Positions 8,704-17,218 of a stretch of DNA of 40,916 nucleotides are shown piece after piece; within the stretch, counting starts at the first letter, position 1, and the number at the start of each line of letters is the position of its first letter. A model generated the notes under the pieces. The model was given only the letters and a program-made list of their open reading frames with translations. It did not search any database and was not told where the DNA came from. Both the position numbers and the translations under genes were made by a program. Origin of the DNA: Acetobacteraceae bacterium (GTDB taxonomy: Bacteria; Pseudomonadota; Alphaproteobacteria; Zavarziniales; Zavarziniaceae); the NCBI GenBank assembly GCA_947379865.1, contig CANCOY010000015.1, forward strand, positions 1 to 40,916, read 5' to 3'.

Positions 8704-11376
8704 ATGACGATCCGTAATCTCAATCATCTTTTTGCGCCGGGCGCCGTTGCCCTGATCGGTGCCAGCGAGCGCCCCGGCTCTCTGGGTGCCGCCTTTGCCC
8801 GCAATCTGATCGGGGCGGGCTTCGAGGGGCCGATCATGCCGGTAAACCCCCGGCGTTTGGCCGTGGCGGGCACGCTGGCCTATCCGGATGTGAAAAGCCT
8901 GCCGGTGGTGCCCGACCTTGCCATCATCAACACGCCCATTGGCACGATACCTGGATTGATTGCCGATCTTGGCGCGCGCGGCTGCCGGGCGGCCATCGTG
9001 GTACCCGAAGCACCCGAGCCAGCGGGCACCGCCCTGCGTGCGGCCATGCTGGAGGCGGCCCGACCCTATATGCTGAGGCTGCTTGGCCCCCATTGTCATG
9101 GGGTAATGGTGCCGGGCCACCACCTTTCAGCCAGCCTTGCGCCAGCCCCCTGCCTGCCTGGCAAGCTTGCCTTCATCGCCCAGTCCAATGCGGTTGTGGG
9201 CTCGGTCATGGACTGGGCGCGGCCGCGCAACATCGGCTTCTCGGCAGTGGTCTCGGCCGGCGACATGGTCGACATCGACATGGGTGACCTGATCGACTGG
9301 TTCGCCATGGACCGGCGGACGTCGGCCATCCTGCTCTATCTGGAGTCGGTCACCAACGCGCGCAAGTTCATGTCTGCCGCCCGGGCTGCCGCCCGCATCA
9401 AGCCGGTGATCGCCCTAAAAGCGGGCCGCCAGGGCCTGGCCGCCCAGGCTGCCGCCAGCCATGCCCGGCGCATGGCCTCGGCAGACGCCGTTTATGACGC
9501 CGCCTTCCGCCGTGCCGGCATGCTGCGGGTCTCAACGCTTGAAGAACTGTTCGAAGCCGTCGGCACCGTCGCCATCGATAGCCTGGCCCTGGGGGAGCGC
9601 CTTGTCATTGTCTCAAACGGTGGCGGCGCCGGCGTGCTGGCGTCGGACGCGGCAATCGACCAAGGGGATGCCCTCGCCTCCCTTTCGCCCGAAACCATGG
9701 TGCGGCTGACAGAGCAGGTGCCGGGCCTGCGCACTGCCCAGAATCCAATCGACCTGGGGGCTGATGCAACGCCGGAACGCTATCGCAAGGCCCTCGATGT
9801 CCTGGTTGCCGAGCGGGAGATCGATGCGCTGCTGGTCATCCACTCCCCCTCTGCCATCTCTGCGCCGACCGAGTGCGCCAAGGTGGTGGCCGAGGTTCTG
9901 GGCGGGCGGCGACGGCCACGAACCCTGGCCTGCTGGCTAGGCGATGCTGCGGTCGCCGAGGCACGCGGCGTGCTGGGTGCGGCCGGCGTGCCCCATTTCG
10001 AGACCCCGGGCCAGGCGGTGCGCGGCTTCCATCACCTTGTGGAGTTCCACCGCAGCCAGGAACTGCTGATGGAAACCCCCACCTCGGTTCCAACGGGCTT
10101 TACACCCGATACCGCCCATGTCCGCAGTCTTGTGGCCCATCACATGGCCGCAGGCGAGGGCTGGCTGCACAGCGACGAGGCGTTGGAAATCATCGCCGCC
10201 TATGGGATCCCCATCATTGCACCCCGGGTGGCGGCAGGCCCGGCGGCGGCGGCGGCACGCGCTGCGGAGCTTGGCTTCCCGGTTGCCCTGAAAATCCGGG
10301 CACGGGACATCCTGCACAAGCGCGCCGCCGGGGGCGTCGCCCTCAACCTTGCCACCGCCGATGCGGTGACCGGTGCTGCCGAGGCCATGCTGCGTCGCCT
10401 TGCGGCGGCAGGCCATGAGCCACAGGGGATCAGCTTTACGGTGGAGCCCATGCTTCAGCGGCCTGATGCCACCGAATTGATTCTTGGCATGGTGGATGAC
10501 CCCGCCTTTGGCCCCGTGATGCTGATCGGCCACGGAGGTACGGCGGTTGAGGTGATCGATGACAAGGCCATGGCCCTGCCGCCCCTGAATTTGAACCTCG
10601 CCCATGCCGCCCTTGGCCGCACGCGGGTCTCGCGCATTCTGGCAGGCTTTCCGGGAACCCCTGCCGCCGACCAGGACAGTGTGGCCCTGAGCCTGGTCAA
10701 ACTGGGCCAGCTGGTGGCCGATGTGCCGGAAATCGCTGAACTGGAGATCAATCCCCTGATCGCCGATGCGGCTGGCGTCCTGGCGCTCGACGCCCGCATT
10801 CGTCTGGCCACGCCGCGCCTGCCATCCACACGGCGCCTCGCCATCCGGCCCTATCCCAAGGCACTGGAGGAAGAGATCACCCTGCCAGACGGGCGCGTCC
10901 TGTTGCTGCGCCCGATCATGCCAGAGGATGAACGCCCCCTGCAGGCCGGTTTTGCCCAGGTGCGGCCCGAGCATGTGCGGCTGCGCTTTTTCGCACCAAT
11001 GAAGGAATTGTCGCACCGCCTGGCCGCACGGCTGACCCAGATCGATTATGACCGCGAAATGGCCTTCGTGCTTGTTGGCCCAGGCGTGCCGGGCGAGGCG
11101 GAATGGTTCGGCACCGTGCGCATTGTCGCAGATCCCGACAATGAAAAGGGTGAATATGCCGTGCTTCTGCGCTCGGATCTGGTTGGTCAGGGCCTGGGCC
11201 GCCTGTTGATGGAACATATCATCGCCCACGCCCGCACCCGGGGCCTGGCCGAAATCTATGGTGAAGTGCTGCGGGAGAATACTGGCATGCTTCATCTGGC
11301 CAGCGAACTTGGCTTTCGCATCGAAACCGACCTTGAAGACTTGGATATTGTGAAAGTGCGCCTCACCCTTCGCTGA
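8704..11376 (+). CDS. pat: Protein lysine acetyltransferase, PatZ/YfiQ type (NDP-forming acyl-CoA synthetase domain fused to GNAT)
   Basis: 890 residues in the PatZ arrangement. First comes a CoA-binding Rossmann domain (about 1-130; LIGASERPGSLG), then a succinyl-CoA-synthetase-like region (130-460), an ATP-grasp domain (about 490-710) and a C-terminal GNAT domain (about 720-890; TQIDYDREMAFV and the acetyl-CoA loop QGLGRLLMEHII). Such proteins acetylate lysines, notably on acyl-CoA synthetases. H253 (SHARR) sits where the synthetase phospho-histidine is expected, but usual neighbouring motifs are changed: LGPNCLG is LGPHCHG and SQSGA is AQSNA. This suggests a regulatory or weakened synthetase part. 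The ATG at 8704 gives the family N-terminus; longer frames to 8623 do not. A TetR-family gene follows closely. Confidence 0.88.
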   Translation: MTIRNLNHLFAPGAVALIGASERPGSLGAAFARNLIGAGFEGPIMPVNPRRLAVAGTLAYPDVKSLPVVPDLAIINTPIGTIPGLIADLGARGCRAAIVVPEAPEPAGTALRAAMLEAARPYMLRLLGPHCHGVMVPGHHLSASLAPAPCLPGKLAFIAQSNAVVGSVMDWARPRNIGFSAVVSAGDMVDIDMGDLIDWFAMDRRTSAILLYLESVTNARKFMSAARAAARIKPVIALKAGRQGLAAQAAASHARRMASADAVYDAAFRRAGMLRVSTLEELFEAVGTVAIDSLALGERLVIVSNGGGAGVLASDAAIDQGDALASLSPETMVRLTEQVPGLRTAQNPIDLGADATPERYRKALDVLVAEREIDALLVIHSPSAISAPTECAKVVAEVLGGRRRPRTLACWLGDAAVAEARGVLGAAGVPHFETPGQAVRGFHHLVEFHRSQELLMETPTSVPTGFTPDTAHVRSLVAHHMAAGEGWLHSDEALEIIAAYGIPIIAPRVAAGPAAAAARAAELGFPVALKIRARDILHKRAAGGVALNLATADAVTGAAEAMLRRLAAAGHEPQGISFTVEPMLQRPDATELILGMVDDPAFGPVMLIGHGGTAVEVIDDKAMALPPLNLNLAHAALGRTRVSRILAGFPGTPAADQDSVALSLVKLGQLVADVPEIAELEINPLIADAAGVLALDARIRLATPRLPSTRRLAIRPYPKALEEEITLPDGRVLLLRPIMPEDERPLQAGFAQVRPEHVRLRFFAPMKELSHRLAARLTQIDYDREMAFVLVGPGVPGEAEWFGTVRIVADPDNEKGEYAVLLRSDLVGQGLGRLLMEHIIAHARTRGLAEIYGEVLRENTGMLHLASELGFRIETDLEDLDIVKVRLTLR

Positions 11377-11386
11377 GCGAATTTTT
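11369..11386 (+). terminator. Small intrinsic-terminator-like hairpin around the pat stop codon
   Basis: TTCGC (11369-11373) and GCGAA (11377-11381) form a 5-bp stem whose three-base loop is the TGA stop codon of pat, followed by TTTTT at 11382-11386. The stem is short, so termination may be partial. Confidence 0.4.
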
Positions 11387-11453
11387 GCCGCGTTGTTCAG
11401 AGTTTTTTCATTCTGACAATCAATCATTCCCCATCTCAGTGGGGAAGTGTGTC

Positions 11454-12038
11454 TTGGACCAGCGAATCGATCTCAACAATGCCGGCGCGCCCTCGTCGCC
11501 TCGTTCCAACAAGCATGAGGCCATCATTGGCTCTGCAGCAGCTCTTTTCCTGAGCAAGGGCTATGAGGCGACGACCATCGCCGACATTGCCCGGAGCGCA
11601 GGTGTCGCCGTGGGCAGCATCTATCGCTATGTGGCGGACAAGCGTGCCCTGCTGGATGAAGTGCGCACGCAACTGGCGGGGGAGATTGCCACCGTCATGA
11701 AGGCTGCAATGAATTCCAGCGGCGACGAGAGGACGCGGCTTGCCGCCATGGTGGATGCCGCCTTTGTCGAAACCCGACGCAAGCCCGATACCCTTCGCTT
11801 CCTGTTCCTCGCGCCCCAGCACCTGAGTGATGCCCTGCCTGACGGAAGCCCGGCAGACCCCATGGCAGCGGTGCTGGAGGCAGCCCTTGCGGAGCGGGTC
11901 AGGGCTGGCCGGATCCATGCCTCAGTGGCCCGCAGCGTGGCCCGGCTTGGCCATGGCATGGTGCTGGCTGGCCTGATGCATGGCGAACCTGATGCCCTGA
12001 AGGCGGGCCTGGCCAATCTTTTTGCGGCCGCCAGTTGA
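11454..12038 (+). CDS. TetR/AcrR family transcriptional regulator
   Basis: About 194 residues. The N-terminal TetR DNA-binding domain is clear: AAALFLSKGYEATTIADIARSAGVAVGSIYRYVADKRAL, split here as helix 1 (AAALFLSKGYEATT), the HTH (IADIARSAGVAVGSIYRY) and the VADK turn. The C-terminal ligand domain is not diagnostic. I propose a TTG start at 11454 because GGGGAAG lies at 11441-11447 with a 6-base spacer; the upstream in-frame GTG at 11439 and ATG at 11385 lack this. It follows pat by 77 bases on the same strand and ends 5 bases from the convergent ureG stop. Regulation of pat is possible but not shown. Confidence 0.85.
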   Translation: MDQRIDLNNAGAPSSPRSNKHEAIIGSAAALFLSKGYEATTIADIARSAGVAVGSIYRYVADKRALLDEVRTQLAGEIATVMKAAMNSSGDERTRLAAMVDAAFVETRRKPDTLRFLFLAPQHLSDALPDGSPADPMAAVLEAALAERVRAGRIHASVARSVARLGHGMVLAGLMHGEPDALKAGLANLFAAAS

Positions 12039-12043
12039 GTTGC

Positions 12044-12685
12044 TCAGGCGGCAAGGCCCCCGGCCCGCTCGATAAAGGCCACGATATCCGCCACGCCCGA
12101 GCCTGATTTCAGGTTGGAAAAGACGAACGGGCGCTGGCCCCGCATGCGGCGCGCATCGGTGTCCATCACCTCAAGATTGGCCCCGACCATGGGGGCAAGG
12201 TCCGTCTTGTTGATGATCAGCAGGTCGGACCGGGTGATGCCCGGCCCGCCCTTGCGGGGGATCTTCTCGCCCGCCGCAACGTCAATCACATAGATCGTAA
12301 TGTCAGCCAGTTCCGGGCTGAAGGTGGCTGCCAGATTGTCGCCGCCGGACTCGATGAAGATGAGGTCAAGGTCGGGGAAGCGGGCCGACATCTCGGCCAC
12401 CGCCACCAGATTGATGGAGGCATCCTCGCGGATGGCCGTATGGGGGCAGCCACCCGTCTCGACCCCGGCAATGCGTTCTTTCTCCAGGGCGCCAGAGCGG
12501 ATCAGGAACTGGGCGTCTTCCTGGGTATAGATGTCGTTGGTGACAACGGCGATCTGCCAGCGTCCCCGCATGATCTTGCACAGCGTATCCACCAGCGCCG
12601 TCTTGCCCGAGCCCACCGGCCCGCCAACACCAACGCGCAGGGGGCCATGGGAAGAAAGACCGGCAGAGGTAACGGATCGGGTCAT
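12044..12685 (-). CDS. ureG: Urease accessory GTPase UreG
   Basis: A 213-residue SIMIBI GTPase that delivers nickel to the urease apoprotein with UreD, UreF and UreE. The P-loop is GGPVGSGKTALVD (about residues 21-33), the nickel-binding CPH motif is in ETGGCPHTAIRED, and the base-recognition motif is NKTD (INKTDLAP). The ATG at 12685 overlaps the ureF TGA stop as ATGA, a sign of translational coupling; an ATG seven codons upstream lies inside ureF. It is the last gene of the urease operon and ends 5 bases from the convergent TetR gene. Confidence 0.97.
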   Translation of the reverse strand: MTRSVTSAGLSSHGPLRVGVGGPVGSGKTALVDTLCKIMRGRWQIAVVTNDIYTQEDAQFLIRSGALEKERIAGVETGGCPHTAIREDASINLVAVAEMSARFPDLDLIFIESGGDNLAATFSPELADITIYVIDVAAGEKIPRKGGPGITRSDLLIINKTDLAPMVGANLEVMDTDARRMRGQRPFVFSNLKSGSGVADIVAFIERAGGLAA

Positions 12686-13374
12686 GAGCGGAACAGCCTT
12701 GTCCATTGGCGCTCGTGCGCCATCGAGCAGAAATCGACCATCACGGCCGACGAAAAGGGAGTAATCGGCCCGGGGGCAAGGGTCCGGGCAACGGCGCTGG
12801 CCAGCACCGGCTCAAGCGCTGCCATGGTGCGCTGGCCATCGGTCTGACCAAGCGGAATGATCCGCACCGCCGCCGAAATCAGATTGGCGACAAACCCGTG
12901 CAGAAAGGCGGCAAGGGCTGGCCCCAAGGGCACGTCATGGGCAGCCGCCGCCAGCGCTACGGCCACCGGATAGGCCACCGGCCGGCCCGTTGCCCGGGCG
13001 GCCGCCGCCAGGGCCTGCAGGCGGGGATTGGGCCAGGAAGCCAGCACGGCATCAAGGAAGGCGAGGCCCTGGACACGCGCCTCCAGGGCCAGTTCGCTGG
13101 TGCCGCGATGGAGATCGGCCGTCTCCACCACATCCTCAAGGGAGCCTTCGCCCCTTGCCGCCTCGAAGGCGAGGCGAAACAGGCTTGCGTCCAGCCGCCC
13201 TGCCCCGAAATCCACCACCCCCCCGATCCACTCAACCAGACCAGCCCGATCCGTCAGCAGGCCAGCCTCTGCCGCCGCCTCGATCCCGTGCGAAAAGCTG
13301 AAGGCGCCCACCGGAAAGGAAGGCGACAGCCAGGTCATCAGACGAAAGAGGGCGGCCTCAGTGGTGGTGGTCAT
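12682..13374 (-). CDS. ureF: Urease accessory protein UreF
   Basis: About 230 residues of the all-helical UreF family. Its typical N-terminal region RLMTWLSPSFPVGAFSFSHG, the central DLHRGTSELALEAR and the C-terminal ISAAVRIIPLGQTDGQ stretch are all present. UreF bridges UreD and UreG in the activation complex. The start was placed at the ATG at 13374 (MTTTTEAALF), which overlaps the last 17 bases of ureE. The frame stays open far upstream through the ureE histidine-rich tract, where it reads as Thr/Met-rich sequence with several more ATG codons, so the precise start is uncertain. Confidence 0.95.
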   Translation of the reverse strand: MTTTTEAALFRLMTWLSPSFPVGAFSFSHGIEAAAEAGLLTDRAGLVEWIGGVVDFGAGRLDASLFRLAFEAARGEGSLEDVVETADLHRGTSELALEARVQGLAFLDAVLASWPNPRLQALAAAARATGRPVAYPVAVALAAAAHDVPLGPALAAFLHGFVANLISAAVRIIPLGQTDGQRTMAALEPVLASAVARTLAPGPITPFSSAVMVDFCSMAHERQWTRLFRS

Positions 13375-13876
13375 GGTCACCATGGTGGTGGTCGTGATCA
13401 TGATCATGGTTGTGGTCGTGAGCGTGGTCATGGCCACCACCGGCATAGGCCCCGCCCTCGGGATCAAAGGAGGCAAGGACCGCGTGCACCTGGGCGCCAA
13501 GGCCACGCACCATGTCGGCGATCACGTGATCGTCGCGGATACGCAGGGCGCCGGGCACCAGTTGCACCGGCAGATGCCGATTGCCCAGATGCCAGGCCAC
13601 ACGCACAAGGTCTGCACCCGTGATCTCGATCAGCGGTTCCACCGCCGCCTCGACCCGGATCCAGCCGCTGCCATCAGCAAGGCACAGGCCATCGCCCGCA
13701 CGCAGGGAAACCGCCTGCTCAAGGTCGAGCAGGAACGGCCGCCCATCATCGGTGACAAGCGCAATGCGGCGGCGGTGCCGGTCGTCATGGCCAAGGGTGA
13801 CCGTGGCGACAGCAGCCGTTGCCAGCCAGTGGCCCGCACTGGCATGGCGATCGGCGCGACCAAGTGAGTCTGTCAT
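13358..13876 (-). CDS. ureE: Urease nickel metallochaperone UreE with histidine-rich tail
   Basis: 172 residues. The N-terminal domain holds the RRRIALVTDDGRPFLLDL region and the C-terminal domain the GNRHLPVQL motif with the conserved nickel-binding histidine. The last about 24 residues are an alternating His-Asp tail with 14 histidines, likely a nickel store. UreE hands nickel to UreG. It starts four bases after the ureC stop. The tail is encoded by repeated CAC/CAT/GAC/GAT codons (about 13361-13430), a low-complexity tract that could change length by slippage, and its end overlaps the ureF start. Confidence 0.95.
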   Translation of the reverse strand: MTDSLGRADRHASAGHWLATAAVATVTLGHDDRHRRRIALVTDDGRPFLLDLEQAVSLRAGDGLCLADGSGWIRVEAAVEPLIEITGADLVRVAWHLGNRHLPVQLVPGALRIRDDHVIADMVRGLGAQVHAVLASFDPEGGAYAGGGHDHAHDHNHDHDHDHHHGDHDHHH

Positions 13877-13880
13877 CGGC

Positions 13881-15590
13881 CTAGAACAGGAAGTAACGCT
13901 GGGCCATGGGCAATTCCACAGCCGGTTCGCAGGTCAGCAACTGGCCATCGGCCCGCACCTCATAGGTCTCGGGATCCACCTCGATGCGGGGCATCAGGCC
14001 GTTCAGCACCATGTCGGCCTTGGTAACCGTTCTGGTTCCCTTTACCGCCACCAGGGGCCGGGTGATATCAAGCCGGCCGGCCAGCCCGCCCGCAATGGCG
14101 GCACCGCTGACGAAATGCACCGACGTCGCCCCCACCGCCCGGCCAAAGCCACCGAACATATAGCGGTAGTGGCGCGGTTCCGGCGTGGGGATGGAGGCAT
14201 TGGGATCGCCCATGGGGGCCATCACGATCATGCCGCCCTTGATCACCATGGAGGGCTTCACGCCAAAGAAGGCCGGCCGCCACAGCACAAGGTCGGCCAG
14301 TTTGCCCACGGCAATAGATCCCACCTCATGGGCGATGCCCTGGGCGAGCGCCGGGTTGATGGTGTACTTGGCAATATAACGCCGTGCGCGAAGGTTATCG
14401 TTATTGCCCGTCTCTTCGGGCAGGGCGCCGCGCTGGCGCTTCATCTTGTGGGCGGTCTGCCAGGTGCGGATCACCACCTCGCCCACCCGGCCCATGGCCT
14501 GGCTATCGGACGAGATCATGGAGAAGGCGCCGATGTCGTGGAGGATATCCTCCGCCGCGATGGTCTCGCGACGGATGCGGCTCTCGGCAAAGGCCACGTC
14601 CTCGGCAATACGCGGGTCGAGGTGATGGCAGACCATGAGCATGTCGAGATGCTCGTCCACCGTGTTCACCGTATAGGGCCTGGTCGGATTGGTGGACGAC
14701 GGCAGCACATTGGGCTCACCCGCCACGCGGATGATGTCAGGGGCGTGGCCACCGCCCGCCCCCTCGGTGTGGAAGGCGTGGATGGTGCGGCCCTTGAAGG
14801 CGGCAATGGACGTCTCGACAAAGCCGCTTTCGTTCAGCGTGTCCGTGTGGATGGCCACCTGCACGTCATGGTCATCCGCGACTGACAGGCAGGTATCGAT
14901 GGCGGCAGGGGTGGTGCCCCAGTCCTCGTGCAGCTTCAGGCCACAGGCGCCTGCCTCGACCATTTCGATCAGGGCACCGGGACGGCTGGCATTACCCTTG
15001 CCAAAGAGGCCAAAATTCATGGGGAAGGCATCCAGCGACTGGAACATGCGCGCCAGATGCCAGGATCCCGGCGTGCAGGTGGTGGCACTGGTGCCCTCGG
15101 CCGGGCCGGTGCCGCCGCCCATCATGGTGGTCACGCCAGAGGCCAGCGCTTCCTCGATCTGCTGGGGGCAGATGAAATGGATGTGCACGTCAATGCCGCC
15201 GGCCGTCAGGATCTTGCCCTCGCCAGCGATGATCTCCGTTCCCGGACCGATGATGATGTTGACGCCTGATTGCGTGTCGGGATTGCCAGCCTTGCCGATG
15301 GCGGCAATGCGCCCGTCGTGGATGGCGACATCAGCCTTCACCACGCCCCAGTGATCCAGGATCAGGGCATTGGTGATGACCGTATCAACAGCCCCTTCAA
15401 GGCGCGTGCGCTGGGACTGGCCCATGCCATCGCGGATCACCTTGCCGCCGCCGAACTTGACCTCTTCCCCATAAGTGGTGAGGTCGCGTTCCACCTCGAT
15501 CACCAGGTCGGTGTCGGCAAGACGCACACGGTCGCCCACGGTGGGGCCATACATGTCGGCATAAGCCGAGCGCGGAATGCGATTGGCCAT
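13881..15590 (-). CDS. ureC: Urease alpha subunit UreC
   Basis: A 569-residue catalytic subunit that hydrolyses urea to ammonia and carbamate with a dinickel centre. All expected residues are present: nickel ligands H136 and H138 (DVHIHF), the lysine to be carbamylated K219 (GLKLHEDW), H248 (IHTDTLNE), H274 (HAFHTEG) and D362 (SSDSQAMG). C321 and H322 form the mobile flap (MVCHHLD). Numbering is offset by about +2 from the Klebsiella enzyme. Its ATG overlaps the ureB TGA by one base (TGATG). The length is normal and nothing suggests loss of activity. Confidence 0.98.
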   Translation of the reverse strand: MANRIPRSAYADMYGPTVGDRVRLADTDLVIEVERDLTTYGEEVKFGGGKVIRDGMGQSQRTRLEGAVDTVITNALILDHWGVVKADVAIHDGRIAAIGKAGNPDTQSGVNIIIGPGTEIIAGEGKILTAGGIDVHIHFICPQQIEEALASGVTTMMGGGTGPAEGTSATTCTPGSWHLARMFQSLDAFPMNFGLFGKGNASRPGALIEMVEAGACGLKLHEDWGTTPAAIDTCLSVADDHDVQVAIHTDTLNESGFVETSIAAFKGRTIHAFHTEGAGGGHAPDIIRVAGEPNVLPSSTNPTRPYTVNTVDEHLDMLMVCHHLDPRIAEDVAFAESRIRRETIAAEDILHDIGAFSMISSDSQAMGRVGEVVIRTWQTAHKMKRQRGALPEETGNNDNLRARRYIAKYTINPALAQGIAHEVGSIAVGKLADLVLWRPAFFGVKPSMVIKGGMIVMAPMGDPNASIPTPEPRHYRYMFGGFGRAVGATSVHFVSGAAIAGGLAGRLDITRPLVAVKGTRTVTKADMVLNGLMPRIEVDPETYEVRADGQLLTCEPAVELPMAQRYFLF

Positions 15591-15904
15591 CAGCGTTCCT
15601 CCAGCTTGCCAGAGATGAGGGCATTGAAGCCCCAGACGATGCGGTCACCCCCAAAGGCAACAAGGGTGATGCTGCGGCTCTGCCCCGGCTCGAAGCGCAC
15701 GGCCGTGCCGGCAGGAATGTCGAGCCGCATGCCACGCGCCGCCGCCCGGTCAAACGACAGCGCCGTGTTCGTCTCGAAGAAATGATAGTGGCTACCAACC
15801 TGGATTGGCCGGTCGCCGGTGTTGGACACGTCCAAGCTGATGGTTGGACGGCCGGCATTGAGCTCGATCTCGCCCGGGGCCGGCATTACTTCGCCTGGAA
15901 TCAT
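15590..15904 (-). CDS. ureB: Urease beta subunit UreB
   Basis: A 104-residue structural subunit, with the expected family N-terminus MIPGEV and motifs DRPIQVGSHYHFFETN and AAARGMRLDIPAGTAVRFEPG divided over residues 30-75. It packs with UreA and UreC in the urease trimer. AGGAGG lies six bases before the ATG at 15904. It begins 9 bases after the ureA stop and its stop overlaps the ureC start by one base. UreA and UreB are separate genes here, unlike the fused form in Helicobacter. Confidence 0.97.
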   Translation of the reverse strand: MIPGEVMPAPGEIELNAGRPTISLDVSNTGDRPIQVGSHYHFFETNTALSFDRAAARGMRLDIPAGTAVRFEPGQSRSITLVAFGGDRIVWGFNALISGKLEER

Positions 15905-15913
15905 GCTGGCCTC

Positions 15914-16216
15914 CTAGCGGATGGGTTCGTGAACGGTGACGAGCTTGGTGCCGTCGGGAAAGGTTGCCTCGACCTGGATCTCGGGGATCATCTCGGCAAT
16001 GCCGGACATTACCTGGTCGCGGGTGATCACATGGGCACCGGCCTGCATCAATTCCGCCACCGGGCGGCCATCGCGCGCGCCCTCGACCACGAAATCGGTG
16101 ACCAGGGCCACGGCTTCCGGATAGTTCAGCTTCACGCCGCGGGCTAGCCGCCGGCGCGCCACTTCTGCCGCCATGGCGATCAGAAGCTTGTCTTTCTCTC
16201 GTGGTGTCAGATTCAT
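15914..16216 (-). CDS. ureA: Urease gamma subunit UreA
   Basis: Exactly 100 residues, the usual length for bacterial UreA. The N-terminus MNLTPREKDKLLIAMAAEVA and the sequences KLNYPEAVALVTDF and EIQVEATFPDGTKLVTVH are diagnostic. The ATG at 16216 gives the exact family N-terminus; a frame extension to 16339 runs into the region between ureD and ureA and is rejected. It lies 37 bases after ureD and 9 bases before ureB. Confidence 0.97.
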   Translation of the reverse strand: MNLTPREKDKLLIAMAAEVARRRLARGVKLNYPEAVALVTDFVVEGARDGRPVAELMQAGAHVITRDQVMSGIAEMIPEIQVEATFPDGTKLVTVHEPIR

Positions 16217-16253
16217 GCCATTCCCCCACCCGTTCCCCAACCCGTTACCATGA

Positions 16254-17138
16254 TCAACAGCTCCACACACGCGGCAGAGCCGCCAGGCGCCCGAGTGCAC
16301 GGGCGCGAAACGCACAGACAAAACTCTTGAAGGCGGCACGCGCCACAGTCGCGTCGCGGTCCATCACCCGGGCCACCAATACACCTGCAACGAGGCTAAC
16401 CCCGGCCCGGGCCGGGACGGCCGCCGCCATGTCCTGGGCATCGCTGAGGAGATCAGCCGCATCGTCGCCGACATAGACAAGGGTCGACAAGGCGCCAGCG
16501 CCAGCCAGACCAGCAGGATGGTCGATCACCGCAAGTGGATTGCCATCGAGCACCAGGGCATCGGCCCATACGGCACGCCCCCCTCGGGAAACCCGCCAGG
16601 CCTCCGCCAGATAGCCACGGGCAAAGCGCTCCCCCCGGGCAGAGCGGCCAAAGACCAGGCTTTCGGCGGCGAGCAGTTTTCCGCCCGGGGCCACATCCAC
16701 CCGCGTCTGCCGGTCGAGGCGGGCGCCATCAAACAGGATCGCTTCCTGCGGCAGCCATTCCAGCACGGCATCGGCGGCAACGCTGATCTGGGTACGCGCC
16801 GTCACATTGGCGCCGAGGGAGCGATAGACCTTTTCGGCGGCCTGGGTGGTGATCAGGGCATGGGCGCGGGCCTCGGCCGCCACAGTGATGTCGAGCCGGT
16901 CGCCGCCCACAAGGCCGCCACCCACATTGGCGATCACCGCCTCGGCCACCTGCGCCTCGAGCGGGCGGGGCCGCAGCACACGCAAGGGCGCTGCCTGATA
17001 GAGATCGGCCAGACCCGTGCTGCCGTCTGCCCTGCCCCGGAAGGCGATATGCGCCAGCGCATGGCCCGGGGCCTGCCGAACCCGGGGAAGGTCTGCATCA
17101 GGGCGGGAAGGTGCCGGATATGCGATCAGCGTATTCAT
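16254..17138 (-). CDS. ureD: Urease accessory protein UreD (UreH)
   Basis: About 294 residues of the UreD family, the scaffold that binds apo-urease and recruits UreF and UreG. Family features include VIANVGGGLVGGDRLDI, ALITTQAAEKVYRSLG and EWLPQEAILFDGARL. The start at 17138 (MNTLIAYP) is preferred; an ATG at 17153 would add five residues. It lies first in the ureDABCEFG order and 80 bases downstream of the YeiH-family gene on the same strand. An imperfect GC-rich hairpin sits in that gap, so it may have its own promoter, though none is obvious. Confidence 0.93.
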   Translation of the reverse strand: MNTLIAYPAPSRPDADLPRVRQAPGHALAHIAFRGRADGSTGLADLYQAAPLRVLRPRPLEAQVAEAVIANVGGGLVGGDRLDITVAAEARAHALITTQAAEKVYRSLGANVTARTQISVAADAVLEWLPQEAILFDGARLDRQTRVDVAPGGKLLAAESLVFGRSARGERFARGYLAEAWRVSRGGRAVWADALVLDGNPLAVIDHPAGLAGAGALSTLVYVGDDAADLLSDAQDMAAAVPARAGVSLVAGVLVARVMDRDATVARAAFKSFVCAFRARALGRLAALPRVWSC

Positions 17139-17218
17139 TCTGCGGTGCAGCATAAACCGGAGACTGACAATCGCGCGAGGGGCCTTTGCCGATCTGGGCA
17201 GGAATTTACCCAGCCGGT

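Noticed and set aside
9937..11427. Long open frame of 496 codons on the minus strand
   Set aside because: It lies wholly antisense to the well-supported pat gene; the Gln/His-rich translation has no family features and results from high GC.
11385..11453. ATG at 11385 as start of the TetR gene
   Set aside because: It would add a non-conserved N-terminus and lacks a ribosome-binding site; the TTG at 11454 has GGGGAAG in good position.
13361..13430. Short repeated units resembling a repeat array
   Set aside because: These are codon repeats of the UreE His-Asp tail, with no spacers; they are not CRISPR.
12706..13623. Plus-strand open frame of 305 codons rich in His, Gly and Arg
   Set aside because: It is the antisense of ureF and ureE; its composition mirrors the ureE histidine tract.
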